From the NCBI GenBank assembly GCA_964654695.1, contig CAZZKJ010000040.1, positions 1 to 23,532 of the forward strand: a stretch of DNA of 23,532 nucleotides, read 5' to 3'. Origin of the DNA: CAZZKJ01 sp964654695 (lineage in GTDB: Bacteria; Krumholzibacteriota; Krumholzibacteriia; WVZY01). Both the position numbers and the translations under genes were made by a program. This document shows positions 14,494 through 23,447 of this stretch, piece by piece (position 1 is the first letter of the stretch; the number at the start of each line of letters is the position of its first letter). Under the pieces are notes generated by a model. That model saw only the letters and a list, made by a program, of their open reading frames with translations. It did not search any database and was not told where the DNA came from.

Positions 14494-16020
14494 CTACTTC
14501 TCGAACAGATCTTCAGCGTTTACTACTTTGGATTTTTTCTTGTTGATCTTCAGGCAGTAACCCTCTATCTTCTTGTCCTCATCCAGTATTTCCCCGGATA
14601 TCGATGGAGTTCCGTAAGTTATCGGCGAAGGTTTGTTTGCGATCATTTCATCGAGAAACTGTCTTGCTCCCTTGGTAACAATTGCCACCTTGAGATTATT
14701 AAAGTCAAGATGCTTCTTTATGGCGCGGTTTACATCCTCCAACGTGATTTTATCCAACTTGGATGGAAGGGTCTCAATAATATCACCGGTTCTATAGAAC
14801 CTGGAATCCATTAAGTACCCGAGCCTGCGGTCCTGGCTCTGTGCCCACAGCTTGCTGTAGTTTTTTAGAAACTTCTTTGTCAGCTCAAGCTCATCTTTAT
14901 CCAAACCGTTTGTTACCAGCTTTTCAAGTTCCCGTATCGCCTGCCTCAGGGCAAAGTGCCTGTTATCATGCTGGACCGGCCGTATCCAAATGCTGAAATG
15001 CTGCTGGCGCCGGGGAATGTTGGGAACCGGGAAAGTACTGCCGCCGTCCTGGATGAAATTCTCAATGTATGAATAATCTCCGTAGTTCAATCCCCTCAGT
15101 TCCCGCATTCGAATCATAAGGACGCCGTTGAAGGTTCTGTGTTCTCCAAGATAGGAGTTGGCAATCATCAACGGGTAATAATCTTCGTCGCTTCGTGTGA
15201 CGGCGATAGGGAAACCGATAGATATAGCTGTTGAACGGCATTCCTTTTCGACGGCCATGACTTCTATACCATGAATAGGCTCGAACCTGCTCACAGCGAT
15301 TTTCCGGGTGCTTCTCGATGGGAGAGCTGTTAAATCGGAGATGACGGTTTGAAGCAGCTTGTCATCGTAACCGCCCGCAAGGCCTACGGTTACGTTGTCG
15401 CATGTAAAGATTTGAGCATAGTGTTTCTTCACGTCCTCCAGACTTATGCTCTTAAGATCTTCGATCAGTCCTTCGACGGGGCAGCCGTATGGATGGCCGT
15501 CATACAAAAACATATTTAAAGCCTCTTTTCCCAGCTCTTCGTCATCGTTGCCCCGCAAGTGTTTCTCGAGGTAGTTGATCTGGTTGGTTCTTATACGCTC
15601 GAAGTCTTCTTCTCTGAATCCGGGTTCGAGAAGCATTTCGCGCATAAGAGGATAGAATTCGGCCAGATTATCGTTGTGAACAGTGCTTATTACCGTGGTA
15701 ACTTCCTTATCGACCCGAACGCCAACACCTGACGCCATTGGGTAGAAGCGGTCGATGATCTCCTTGTAGGTTTTCTTTTTTGTGCCGCCGTCGGTAATCA
15801 TTTGGGCGGTAAGGGCGGTGATACCTTTTTTACCTTCAGGATCATTGATGGACCCCGCCCTGAACTGAATCCGAAAAGTTACAAGAGGGGAATCTTTTAC
15901 AGGCAGAAGAACGGTTGGGAGTTTATCTTTTGCCCCTGCTTTACCGCTGAAGCCCTGGAAACCTGCGATTGAAATAAGCATCACGACCGGCAGTATAATC
16001 AATATTCGAATGTTTTTCAT
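14494..16020 (-). CDS. M16B peptidase-family protein lacking the zinc motif (partner subunit)
   Basis: 508 residues starting at ATG 16020, which overlaps the stop of the upstream M16 gene as TGATG. GGGGGTGAAG lies just upstream. The signal peptide is MKNIRILIILPVVMLISIAGF-like. The position where active M16 enzymes carry HxxEH reads GITALTAQMITDGGTKKK, so there is no zinc site. The C-terminal half keeps the RELRGLNYGDY segment, the Arg/Tyr-type substrate-contact region expected in the non-catalytic partner of heterodimeric M16B peptidases. It should form a periplasmic clamshell dimer with the product of the upstream gene. A frame extension to 16056 is possible but lies inside the upstream gene and delays the signal peptide. 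Confidence 0.85.
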   Translation of the reverse strand: MKNIRILIILPVVMLISIAGFQGFSGKAGAKDKLPTVLLPVKDSPLVTFRIQFRAGSINDPEGKKGITALTAQMITDGGTKKKTYKEIIDRFYPMASGVGVRVDKEVTTVISTVHNDNLAEFYPLMREMLLEPGFREEDFERIRTNQINYLEKHLRGNDDEELGKEALNMFLYDGHPYGCPVEGLIEDLKSISLEDVKKHYAQIFTCDNVTVGLAGGYDDKLLQTVISDLTALPSRSTRKIAVSRFEPIHGIEVMAVEKECRSTAISIGFPIAVTRSDEDYYPLMIANSYLGEHRTFNGVLMIRMRELRGLNYGDYSYIENFIQDGGSTFPVPNIPRRQQHFSIWIRPVQHDNRHFALRQAIRELEKLVTNGLDKDELELTKKFLKNYSKLWAQSQDRRLGYLMDSRFYRTGDIIETLPSKLDKITLEDVNRAIKKHLDFNNLKVAIVTKGARQFLDEMIANKPSPITYGTPSISGEILDEDKKIEGYCLKINKKKSKVVNAEDLFEK

Positions 16021-17360
16021 CAATTCTTCACCCCCGTGAGCGTTATTTCGGTGCAATTGCTTTTTCTCAAGTATTTTTGCGCCAGCTTCTGCAGATCCTT
16101 GGGCGTTATTTCTTCATAACGTCTGTACAGTTCATTTATCGATGCAGGATCCCCGGTAAGTTGAATGAAATGCGCCAGACTGCCGGCAACCGAGGATGCG
16201 GTGTCCAGGTTCATAGCAAAAGAATACTTGATATGCGATTTGATCGACTCGAGCTTAGCCGTATCCACAAGCTCGTTTTGCGCTTTTTCAACCGCTTGGA
16301 AAATCGATTTTCTTACTTCGTCGATTTTTGCATCATTTTTTATTCGTGAAAACACTATGTAAAGAAACGGATCCCGGTGGTCGGGAACGTATGAAGATAG
16401 ATACTCCGCGCTTTGATCCTCTATTATGAGTTTTTGATAGAGTGGGCTGTTGGATCCAAAAATCAGCTGGGCGAGAATATCCAGGCCGGCATTCTCCTTA
16501 TTTGAAGCATCGAAGGCGGGCATATGATAGGCTATTGCCATATAGGGCAGGGTCTCGTTCTCCCAGTCAATATGTGCTGTTTTGAAACGATTTTGCTCAG
16601 GCTCAACGGGAAAATCAGGGCTGTAGATCCTCGGTTTCCATTTTCCATAGTATTTGCTTACGAGCTCGAATGATTCTTCTACGTTTATATCGCCCACGAT
16701 GAGGATTACAACGTTGCCCGGTCTGTACCAGCGATCGTAGAATTCGATGCTGTAGTCGTACTGGTTCGGCATGTTTTCTATATCTTTCAAAAATCCCATC
16801 GTCGTGTGCTTGTAGGTATGAGCGGAATAAGCCGTGTCCCTGACTTTTTCGTAAATCTTCGAAAACGGATTGGAGTAGTTCTTGTAATACTCGCCCAGAA
16901 CGGCTTTGGATTCCTGCTGAAAATCGGAAATAGTGTATTTGAGATTCATAAATCTGTCGGCTTCGGCTTCGATCACTTTTTCCAGGCCGTCGCTGCCGAA
17001 AAGAGCATGATAGCATGTATAATCATCAGTGGTGAAAGCATTTGCGTCGCTTCCCAGCTCCTTGAACAGCTCATTGTAGCTTTCGCTTGAATATTTTTCG
17101 GTACCCCGGAACATCATATGTTCGAAAAAATGGGCAAACCCCGATTTTCCTTTCTCGATTTCATTACGCGAACCGGTTCTAACGATTGTGTAATAGGCGA
17201 TTATGCCGGGGCTGTCGAAAGGTACCATGACGATTTCCAAGCCGTTGGCCAGGGTTCTGGTATGAGTGGGGTAAGGAAATATATCTTTGGCTCGGGCTTT
17301 TCCCAGTGTAAGAATAGAAACAAGAGCGAAAAGGAATAAGCCGGTAAGAGCAGGTTTCAT
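16020..17360 (-). CDS. M16B zinc peptidase, catalytic subunit
   Basis: 446 residues. The signal peptide is MKPALTGLFLFALVSILTLGKARA. The inverted zinc motif HFFEH is at 77-81 in the context GFAHFFEHMMFRGTEKY, and the third ligand is probably Glu157 (VLGEYY), about 76 residues later as usual for the family. Start ATG 17360 has AAAGGAGGT upstream and begins the signal peptide; the frame extends to 17411 but without such support. It is translated first, with its stop overlapping the start of the inactive partner, which favours stoichiometric assembly. The likely substrates are short peptides in the periplasm, consistent with the other exported peptidases in this window. Confidence 0.9.
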   Translation of the reverse strand: MKPALTGLFLFALVSILTLGKARAKDIFPYPTHTRTLANGLEIVMVPFDSPGIIAYYTIVRTGSRNEIEKGKSGFAHFFEHMMFRGTEKYSSESYNELFKELGSDANAFTTDDYTCYHALFGSDGLEKVIEAEADRFMNLKYTISDFQQESKAVLGEYYKNYSNPFSKIYEKVRDTAYSAHTYKHTTMGFLKDIENMPNQYDYSIEFYDRWYRPGNVVILIVGDINVEESFELVSKYYGKWKPRIYSPDFPVEPEQNRFKTAHIDWENETLPYMAIAYHMPAFDASNKENAGLDILAQLIFGSNSPLYQKLIIEDQSAEYLSSYVPDHRDPFLYIVFSRIKNDAKIDEVRKSIFQAVEKAQNELVDTAKLESIKSHIKYSFAMNLDTASSVAGSLAHFIQLTGDPASINELYRRYEEITPKDLQKLAQKYLRKSNCTEITLTGVKN

Positions 17361-17573
17361 AATTATTAAGACCTCCTTTTGCGTCCTGCCGCGCGGTCGG
17401 TTAATCTGCAAAAAACCGCCGGATTGTCCATGAGGAATTTATTGCAATTGATCCCATCGGCCAATAACGGAGACAAATCCAAGCAAGTGTAATCCAGACG
17501 GCGCGCTTAGGCAAGAAAGATTGAAACAGAGATCGTTCCCCCGGTCACCAGGTCCGGCATCGCTGTGCTCATA

Positions 17574-17613
17574 AACCGTTTTGCACCGGCAAAACCGTTC
17601 TTGACAAAAACGG
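17574..17613 (+). promoter_or_regulatory. Overlapping inverted and direct repeats at a -35 element (operator candidate)
   Basis: GTTTTGC (17578-17584) and GCAAAAC (17589-17595) form a perfect inverted repeat around ACCG. AACCGTT is directly repeated at 17574-17580 and 17593-17599. CCGTT (17595-17599) also pairs with AACGG (17609-17613), flanking TTGACA. This density of symmetry at a promoter suggests a transcription factor site. Confidence 0.4.
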
Positions 17614-17630
17614 AAGACATTTCTTACAGT
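17601..17630 (+). promoter_or_regulatory. Candidate sigma70 promoter of the heme-sensor gene
   Basis: TTGACA (17601-17606; 6/6), 18-base spacer, TACAGT (17625-17630; 4/6). The expected start is near 17637, giving a leader of about 145 bases before ATG 17782. Confidence 0.4.
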
Positions 17631-17652
17631 TTATCTATCCGGAAGAATAATC

Positions 17653-17670
17653 CCAGGCTTGAACGCCTGG
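17653..17670 (+). other. Leader hairpin upstream of the heme-sensor gene
   Basis: CCAGGC (17653-17658) and GCCTGG (17665-17670) form a perfect 6-base stem with loop TTGAAC. It would be transcribed shortly after the predicted start. There is no U-tract, so termination is unlikely. Confidence 0.3.
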
Positions 17671-17781
17671 ATACCGGGACCTGTCAAATGGACTGAAGAA
17701 CACATCTCAATCCAGCGGTTCGACCGATACACGGTTTGATCTCGCCCGTCGAATTCACCCTGGGCCGCCTATTCTGATCCC

Positions 17782-19038
17782 ATGAAACCGTTAAATCCTG
17801 TATCAATGCCTCGACCTCGATTCACCCGCCCGAATCTGGGGACACTTCAACTTATTATTACCTTCACGGTGTTCATTGCTGTTGGTTCTGCCCTGATAAT
17901 CGGATATCGCAGTCATGAACGAAAAGAAGCCCTTAGTTTTGCAGAGCGTGAGGCACGAATTATCTTCAATCACTACTACAGTGATAAGCGCTTCGAATAT
18001 GTTCATGCCGCCGTGGAAAATAGATTCTTGAATAAAACGTTCACGCAGCAAAATGATTCCCTTGCGCTCTTTCCCGTTGAGCCGTTTCAAGTGTCTTTCC
18101 CGGCGGGTAAGGGGTTTTCCCGATCTGAATCCGAGGATTACTATTTCAAAATTAGCGCCGTCGATGCCAAAAACCCTGTTAATCAGGCGGATTCTTTGGA
18201 AAAAAAGTTCATAGAAAAAGCCCAACTGGATCCGGGCCTGCAGGAACAGACAGGGATTATGGAAGTAAATAAAGCTCCGAATTATTTTTTGCTTTCCCGC
18301 GGAAGGACAGTGACACTCAGGTGCCTGCGCTGTCACGGCGATCCATCGGCTGCTCCCGCCGGGTTGACGGCTGTTTACGGAAGCAAGGCCGGATTCAAAT
18401 GGAAAGCGGGATCCGTAACATCGGCAATATCGATTCGTGTGCCTTTGCCCGTTGAATTCATGTCCGTGAACAAGGAGTCGATCCAGCAGATAATCCTGCT
18501 GCTGGGGGTGCTGGGCGCTGTTCTTATGCTGGTGCACTGGATCAATAACCGGTTGATCGTGAAGCCGATAGCCAAATTCAGCGACAGCGTAGTAAAATTG
18601 TCCAGCAATGGTGGAAGTATCGGAATGAAGATCGACCAGCCGATCAGTATGGAGCTTTCGCAGGCGGCCGCTTCCTTTAATTTGATGTCAGAAAAATTAT
18701 CCGGAACGATAGAAAACCTTGAAAAACAAGTTCGAGAGCGAACATCCGAACTCGAGGATTCCAACAAGAATCTCGCCGGCGAATTAATAGAAATAACCCG
18801 CATTCAGAAAGAAAAAGAGAACTTGATAGGCGATCTCACTGAAGCCCTTTCGCAAATCAAGACTTTGAGCGGCCTTCTTCCCATATGTTCTTCCTGCAAG
18901 AAGATCCGGGATGACAGCGGCAGCTGGAGCCAGATCGAAGTGTATTTGCAGAAGCACTCCGAGGCGGAATTCAGTCACAGCGTGTGCCCGGAATGCGCAA
19001 AGAAACTGTATCCGGAATTCTACAAAGACAAGGACTGA
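17782..19038 (+). CDS. Membrane heme-sensor protein: DUF3365-like CxxCH domain, HAMP, coiled coil, double Cys-pair end
   Basis: 418 residues. TM1 is at about 22-42. A periplasmic sensor domain (about 45-230) ends in CLRCHG (181-186), the single heme site and layout of Tll0287/DUF3365-type domains. TM2 is at about 235-256, a HAMP-like linker at about 257-310 (KPIAKFSDSVVKL, LSQAAASFNLMS), and a coiled coil at about 305-365. The C-terminal module is LPICSSCKKIRDDSGSW...HSVCPEC with Cys pairs 369/372 and 402/405, a module that I recall at the ends of PAS or receiver-containing signalling proteins. No histidine kinase, GGDEF or methyl-accepting output domain is present, so it must signal through a partner or through the Cys module. 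ATG 17782 lacks a clear ribosome site; ATG 17806 is possible. A redox or gas sensor is likely; the ligand is unknown. Confidence 0.82.
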   Translation: MKPLNPVSMPRPRFTRPNLGTLQLIITFTVFIAVGSALIIGYRSHERKEALSFAEREARIIFNHYYSDKRFEYVHAAVENRFLNKTFTQQNDSLALFPVEPFQVSFPAGKGFSRSESEDYYFKISAVDAKNPVNQADSLEKKFIEKAQLDPGLQEQTGIMEVNKAPNYFLLSRGRTVTLRCLRCHGDPSAAPAGLTAVYGSKAGFKWKAGSVTSAISIRVPLPVEFMSVNKESIQQIILLLGVLGAVLMLVHWINNRLIVKPIAKFSDSVVKLSSNGGSIGMKIDQPISMELSQAAASFNLMSEKLSGTIENLEKQVRERTSELEDSNKNLAGELIEITRIQKEKENLIGDLTEALSQIKTLSGLLPICSSCKKIRDDSGSWSQIEVYLQKHSEAEFSHSVCPECAKKLYPEFYKDKD

Positions 19039-19133
19039 AATTACTGTTATAATGCGGCTTCGATTGCTGCGGTCGCAGGGCCCGGCAATTTGGGAGTTTT
19101 TTTTAATAATCCGAGCTAAACAAGGACTTGATA

Positions 19134-19466
19134 ATGGATAACGCCAAAATAGCGGCTCTGATCCTGGACGGTTTTAAGGACCCTGTGGTTTTTGTTGATA
19201 CGGAACATATAATACGGTACATGAACAAAACCGCCGTCGCTAACCATGAAAAAGACGGTGGCAGGGCTTTGATCGGGAAATCGGTTCTGGACTGCCACAA
19301 CGAAGGGTCCCGTAAAATGATACGAGAGATATACGAAGCCATGCTTCTCGGTGAGGAAGAGCGCCTCATAACCGACAGTGAAAAACACAGGATTTTTATG
19401 CGATCCGTAAGAGATGAAGAGGGAAACTTGCTGGGTTATTTCGAAAGATACGAGCCCCCCCAATAG
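19134..19466 (+). CDS. Single-domain PAS protein
   Basis: 110 residues, essentially one PAS fold: ILDGFKDPVVFVDTEHIIRYMNKTAV, GKSVLDCHNEGSRKMI, and the closing strand pair RIFMRSVRDEEGNLLGYFERYE. ATG 19134 has AAGGA at seven bases; a TTG two codons earlier is less likely. The DCH at 53-55 (Cys54, His55) is a recurring feature of this PAS subgroup and could bind a cofactor, but no ligand can be assigned. There is no output domain. It follows the heme sensor by 95 bases on the same strand, so the two may act together; that is inference. Confidence 0.75.
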   Translation: MDNAKIAALILDGFKDPVVFVDTEHIIRYMNKTAVANHEKDGGRALIGKSVLDCHNEGSRKMIREIYEAMLLGEEERLITDSEKHRIFMRSVRDEEGNLLGYFERYEPPQ

Positions 19467-19575
19467 ATGATGCAATTTTCTCCGAATCCGTGAACCTTTT
19501 TGTTCAGGCGTCGTAATAGATATATCAACCTCAAATCCTTCAGTCCTTTAATCTCGATCAGAGCAGGAGGCACAC

Positions 19576-22500
19576 ATGAAATCCCGGATTCTCTACCCGT
19601 TTATTCTTATTTTTTTTCTTATCGGCACCACATCACCGGCTAAAACAGTCGAGCCTCATGCCGGGATGCTGCGCTACCCGGATGTCAGCGGTACTCATAT
19701 AGCATTTTTATACGCCAACGATCTCTGGCTTGTTTCCCGGGAAGGCGGAACGGCGGTCCCTCTGGCCAGCCCGCCGGGCCAGGAATACTTTCCGAGATTT
19801 AGCCCCGACGGCAATTCCATTGCGTTTATGGGCAATTATGACGGCAATTCCGACTTATATATTGTGCCGGTATCGGGGGGAACGCCCCTCAGGATTACCC
19901 ATCATCCCGCGTACGAGGTTCTTACCGATTGGACAAATGACGGACGGCTGATTTTTTTCTCCAGGGGCATGAAGGAATATCCCCGGGCTCAGGAGCTGTT
20001 CACAGTATCCATCATGGGGGGTATTCCCCAAAAGATGCCGGTACCCTATGGAGCGAACGGGACCATAAGCGCCGATGGAAAATGGCTCGCCTATACTCCA
20101 CACAGCCGCGATCACAGGACCTGGAAAAGATACAAAGGTGGAATGGCCACGGACATCTGGCTTTTTAATCTCAAAAAGCATACTTCAAAAAAAATAACAG
20201 ATTGGGAAGGTACGGATACACAGCCCATGTGGCACGGATCGAGTGTTTATTATTTATCAGACGCAGGCAGGAATCACCGTTTGAACATATGGACATATGA
20301 CACTTCTTCCGGAAAGATCAAGCAGGTTACGGATTTCAAGGACTTCGATGTGAAATGGCCTTCCATAGGACCCGGCCCGGCGGGTGCCGGCGAAATCGTG
20401 TTCCAAAGAGGAGCGGATCTTTACCTCCTGGACCTCGGCACCGGTCAAGCGAAAACCGTAAAGATCACTATTCCCGGAGATCGGCCCAGGCTGCGCATAA
20501 AAACGGTTGCGACCGGGGACCTGATATTTAACGGGGGCATTTCATCCACCGGCAAACGCGCGGTCCTGGAAGCAAGAGGCGATATTTGGACCCTGCCGGC
20601 CAAGGAAGGCGCTTCTTTCAATCTTACACGCTCGAGTGGACAAGCAGAAAGAAACCCGGCCTGGAGTCCCGACGGCAAGTGGATCGCGTTCTTCTCCGAT
20701 AGCAACGGCAAAAACTATGAGCTTTTCATTACTCAATCGGACGGCAGGGGCGGCACCAAAAAGCTTACCGGTTTGGGCCGCGGATTCCTTTTCAACCCCT
20801 CATGGTCTCCTGATTCAAAAATGATTACTTTCTGGGACCAGAATGGAAAACTATTTCTTTATAATATTGATAAGGACAAGACGGTTGAAGTCGATCAATC
20901 TTCCGGCAACGGCCGCTCGCGGGTCAGCTGGTCGAGCGATTCGAACTGGCTTGCTTACGCTCATTCGGAGAAGATTAATACTTTAGATGTTATATGGCTG
21001 TATGATGTTTCCAAAAACGAAAAGCATAGAGCAACAAGCGGGATGTTCGAGGATTCATGGCCGGTGTTCGACCGGGAGGGCAAGTACCTGTTTTTCTCCA
21101 GCAGCAGGGATTTCAGTTCCCCGATGTACGAAGATTTAGGAACGACATGGATTTACGGCGCAACAGAGCGTCTCTATTTAATCCCTCTCAAAAATGATAC
21201 CAAGTCTCCGCTCGCCCCCAAGAGCGATGACGAAGAGTGGGAGAAAGACAAAAAGAAATCCAAAGACGACAAAAGCGGCGGCAAGGATAAGAAAGACGAG
21301 AAAGATAAAAAGAAAAATGGCGATGATGAAAAATCCCCCGAGCCGGTAAAGATCGATATCGATGGATTCGAGGGAAGAACGGTTCAACTGCCGGTAAAAA
21401 AAGGATTATTTACCGGCCTGGCCGTGAACGATAAGGGCCAGCTTATTTATGCCCGCCGTCCCGTCCGGGGCTTCGGAGGCAAGCCGTCGATTCATCTTCT
21501 TGATCTTGATGACGATAAGGAAAAAGAAAAAACCGTTATTGAGGGTACAGGGGCGTTTTCTATTTCAAGTGACGGCAAGAAACTCTTGGTATTCAAGAAC
21601 AACAAACCTGCTATCATCGATGCCAAGCCTAAGCAGAAAATGGAGAATGTAATCGCTACATCAATAATGAAAGCGGAAATCAATCCGCGTGAAGAATGGG
21701 CACAGATTTTCAATGAGGCCTGGAGGATTCAAAGAGATTTCTTTTACGACCCTAATATGCATGGTGTGGATTGGAATGGGATCCGCAGGCGTTATGGTGC
21801 AATGCTGGACGACTGTGCCTCACGTGAAGATTTGAGCTATATAATAAGGGAGATGATTTCCGAACTGAACGTTGGCCATGCTTATTACTTCGGAGGAGAT
21901 ACCGAAGATGCTCCTCGTGTGAACGTAGGTATGCTCGGTTGTGATTTTGAGCTCAAAAACAATGCTTTCAGGATTGTTAAAATCATCGAAGCAGCATCAT
22001 GGGATATTGATGGTAGAGGTCCGTTGAGCCGCCCCGGGATTGACGTTAAAGAAGGGGATTACCTTCTGGCGGTAAACGGGATTCCTTTGGATCCCGGGAA
22101 AGATCCATGGGCTGCGTTTCAAGGACTGGCGGGAAAAACCGTGAGCATTACTGTGAGCGAAGATCCTAAAATCAATGACAAGGCTCGTCATATTCTGGTT
22201 AAAACCATGAACAGCGAACGCGACATTCGCTACAGGGCATGGGTAGAAGGCAGGCGCCGGTATGTTTCGGAAAAAACCGGCGGCAGGGTGGGATATTTAT
22301 ATGTTCCCAACACGGGTATCCAGGGTCAGAATGAGCTGGTTCGCCAGTTTTTTGGGCAGCTTGACAAACAGGCGCTTATTATAGATGAAAGATGGAACGG
22401 CGGCGGCCAAATACCTACACGCTTCATAGAACTACTTAACCGCCCGATAGCAAACTACTGGGCGCTGAGGGATACCAAGGAAGATTATCCATGGCCTCCC

Positions 22501-22893
22501 GACGCCCACCAAGGTCCCAAGTGTATGTTGATAAATGGATTAGCTGGTTCCGGCGGCGATTATTTACCGTTCTGGTTTCGTGAAGTGGGACTCGGCAAAC
22601 TGATCGGCACCCGAACCTGGGGCGGTCTCGTGGGAATAAGCGGCAACCCGCCTCTGGTTGATGGAGGCTACACATCAGCTCCCACCTTTGCCTTCTTCAA
22701 TAAAAACGGCCGCTGGGCTATCGAAGGACATGGCGTCGATCCTGATATCGAGGTCATAGATGATCCCGCTGAAATGACTCAGGGGGAAGATCCCCAGCTG
22801 GATGCGGCTGTAAAAGAAATGCTGAAGGAACTGGCCGAGCATCCGTACAAAAAGCCACCGCGCCCTTCTTATCCGGACAAGAGCGGTATGTAA
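19576..22893 (+). CDS. Exported tricorn protease homologue (S41 family)
   Basis: 1105 residues with a Sec signal (MKSRILYPFILIFFLIG) and a strong AGGAGG before ATG 19576. The order follows tricorn: two N-terminal beta-propellers (about 25-700) built from WD40/TolB-like units such as YFPRFSPDGNSIAF and RNPAWSPDGKWIAF; a helical C1 domain; a PDZ domain (about 777-860); and an S41 catalytic domain. Catalytic candidates are His768 (ELNVGHAYYF) and Ser992 (GLAGSGGDY), with a late acidic EGHGVDPDIEV. A very lysine/aspartate-rich linker (about 548-592) interrupts the second propeller. The archaeal enzyme is cytosolic and trims proteasome products to short peptides; the signal peptide here implies periplasmic peptide processing with the M16 and M14 proteins. 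Family is sure, substrate range inferred. Confidence 0.93.
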   Translation: MKSRILYPFILIFFLIGTTSPAKTVEPHAGMLRYPDVSGTHIAFLYANDLWLVSREGGTAVPLASPPGQEYFPRFSPDGNSIAFMGNYDGNSDLYIVPVSGGTPLRITHHPAYEVLTDWTNDGRLIFFSRGMKEYPRAQELFTVSIMGGIPQKMPVPYGANGTISADGKWLAYTPHSRDHRTWKRYKGGMATDIWLFNLKKHTSKKITDWEGTDTQPMWHGSSVYYLSDAGRNHRLNIWTYDTSSGKIKQVTDFKDFDVKWPSIGPGPAGAGEIVFQRGADLYLLDLGTGQAKTVKITIPGDRPRLRIKTVATGDLIFNGGISSTGKRAVLEARGDIWTLPAKEGASFNLTRSSGQAERNPAWSPDGKWIAFFSDSNGKNYELFITQSDGRGGTKKLTGLGRGFLFNPSWSPDSKMITFWDQNGKLFLYNIDKDKTVEVDQSSGNGRSRVSWSSDSNWLAYAHSEKINTLDVIWLYDVSKNEKHRATSGMFEDSWPVFDREGKYLFFSSSRDFSSPMYEDLGTTWIYGATERLYLIPLKNDTKSPLAPKSDDEEWEKDKKKSKDDKSGGKDKKDEKDKKKNGDDEKSPEPVKIDIDGFEGRTVQLPVKKGLFTGLAVNDKGQLIYARRPVRGFGGKPSIHLLDLDDDKEKEKTVIEGTGAFSISSDGKKLLVFKNNKPAIIDAKPKQKMENVIATSIMKAEINPREEWAQIFNEAWRIQRDFFYDPNMHGVDWNGIRRRYGAMLDDCASREDLSYIIREMISELNVGHAYYFGGDTEDAPRVNVGMLGCDFELKNNAFRIVKIIEAASWDIDGRGPLSRPGIDVKEGDYLLAVNGIPLDPGKDPWAAFQGLAGKTVSITVSEDPKINDKARHILVKTMNSERDIRYRAWVEGRRRYVSEKTGGRVGYLYVPNTGIQGQNELVRQFFGQLDKQALIIDERWNGGGQIPTRFIELLNRPIANYWALRDTKEDYPWPPDAHQGPKCMLINGLAGSGGDYLPFWFREVGLGKLIGTRTWGGLVGISGNPPLVDGGYTSAPTFAFFNKNGRWAIEGHGVDPDIEVIDDPAEMTQGEDPQLDAAVKEMLKELAEHPYKKPPRPSYPDKSGM

Positions 22894-22958
22894 CAGGACA
22901 GTTTCGGGAATTTTGTAATGGTTTTAAGCATTGTCCAGGATTTTGCGGGAGGACAAAT

Positions 22959-23447
22959 GTGGCCCCGGAATCTAGTTCACAATCCCGTTTCCTCGTTGGC
23001 GTTATATCTGACACCCACGGTATGGTCAGGCCTGCCGTGCACAAGGTTTTTGAGGATGTGAGCATTATAATCCACGCCGGCGACGTGGTTAAAGAACAAG
23101 TGATTAACGTCCTGAGTTCGATAGCTCCTGTTTATGCGGTCAGGGGAAACATGGACAAGGAAAGATGGACCGAGGAGCTTCCCTGGGCGAGAACGGTGGA
23201 AGCGGGGCCTGTCCGTATCTATGTGCTTCACGATTTGCACTATCTCGATATCGACCCTGCGGCCGCGGGATATCATGCGGTGATCCACGGCCATACCCAC
23301 AAACCGGGTATATCGCGCCGCCGCGGGATTCTGTATCTCAATCCCGGAAGCTCGGGACCTGAGGGTTTCAAGCCAACCTATACGGCCGCGTTGCTATCGA
23401 TTAAAAACAAACGTCTTGACGCCGAAATAGTGAGTCTCAAGGATTGA
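22959..23447 (+). CDS. YfcE/MJ0936-type metallophosphoesterase
   Basis: 162 residues of the small calcineurin-like phosphodiesterase family. All metal-site motifs are visible: SDTHG 17-21, HAGDV 39-43, RGNMD 62-66, LHD 90-92, HGHTH 110-114, then LNPGSSGPEG. The length and motifs match two-metal phosphodiesterases that act on small phosphodiester substrates in the cytoplasm; the physiological substrate is generally unknown. The start is GTG 22959, preceded by GGGAGGA; an overlapping ATG at 22957 is out of frame. It lies 65 bases after the tricorn gene on the same strand and may share its transcript. Confidence 0.88.
   Translation: MAPESSSQSRFLVGVISDTHGMVRPAVHKVFEDVSIIIHAGDVVKEQVINVLSSIAPVYAVRGNMDKERWTEELPWARTVEAGPVRIYVLHDLHYLDIDPAAAGYHAVIHGHTHKPGISRRRGILYLNPGSSGPEGFKPTYTAALLSIKNKRLDAEIVSLKD

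Larger units (their letters stand above)
17361..17781. other. Intergenic region between divergent M16 and heme-sensor genes
   Basis: About 420 bases without a supportable gene or RNA. The left end holds the ribosome site of the M16 gene. The right half holds inverted repeats, a sigma70-like promoter and a leader hairpin directed towards the heme-sensor gene, listed separately. I found no convincing promoter for the M16 operon. Confidence 0.5.

Noticed and set aside
19491..19506. TGAAC-CTTTTT-GTTCA hairpin after the PAS gene as terminator
   Set aside because: The stem is only five weak pairs and the Ts are in the loop, not after the stem.
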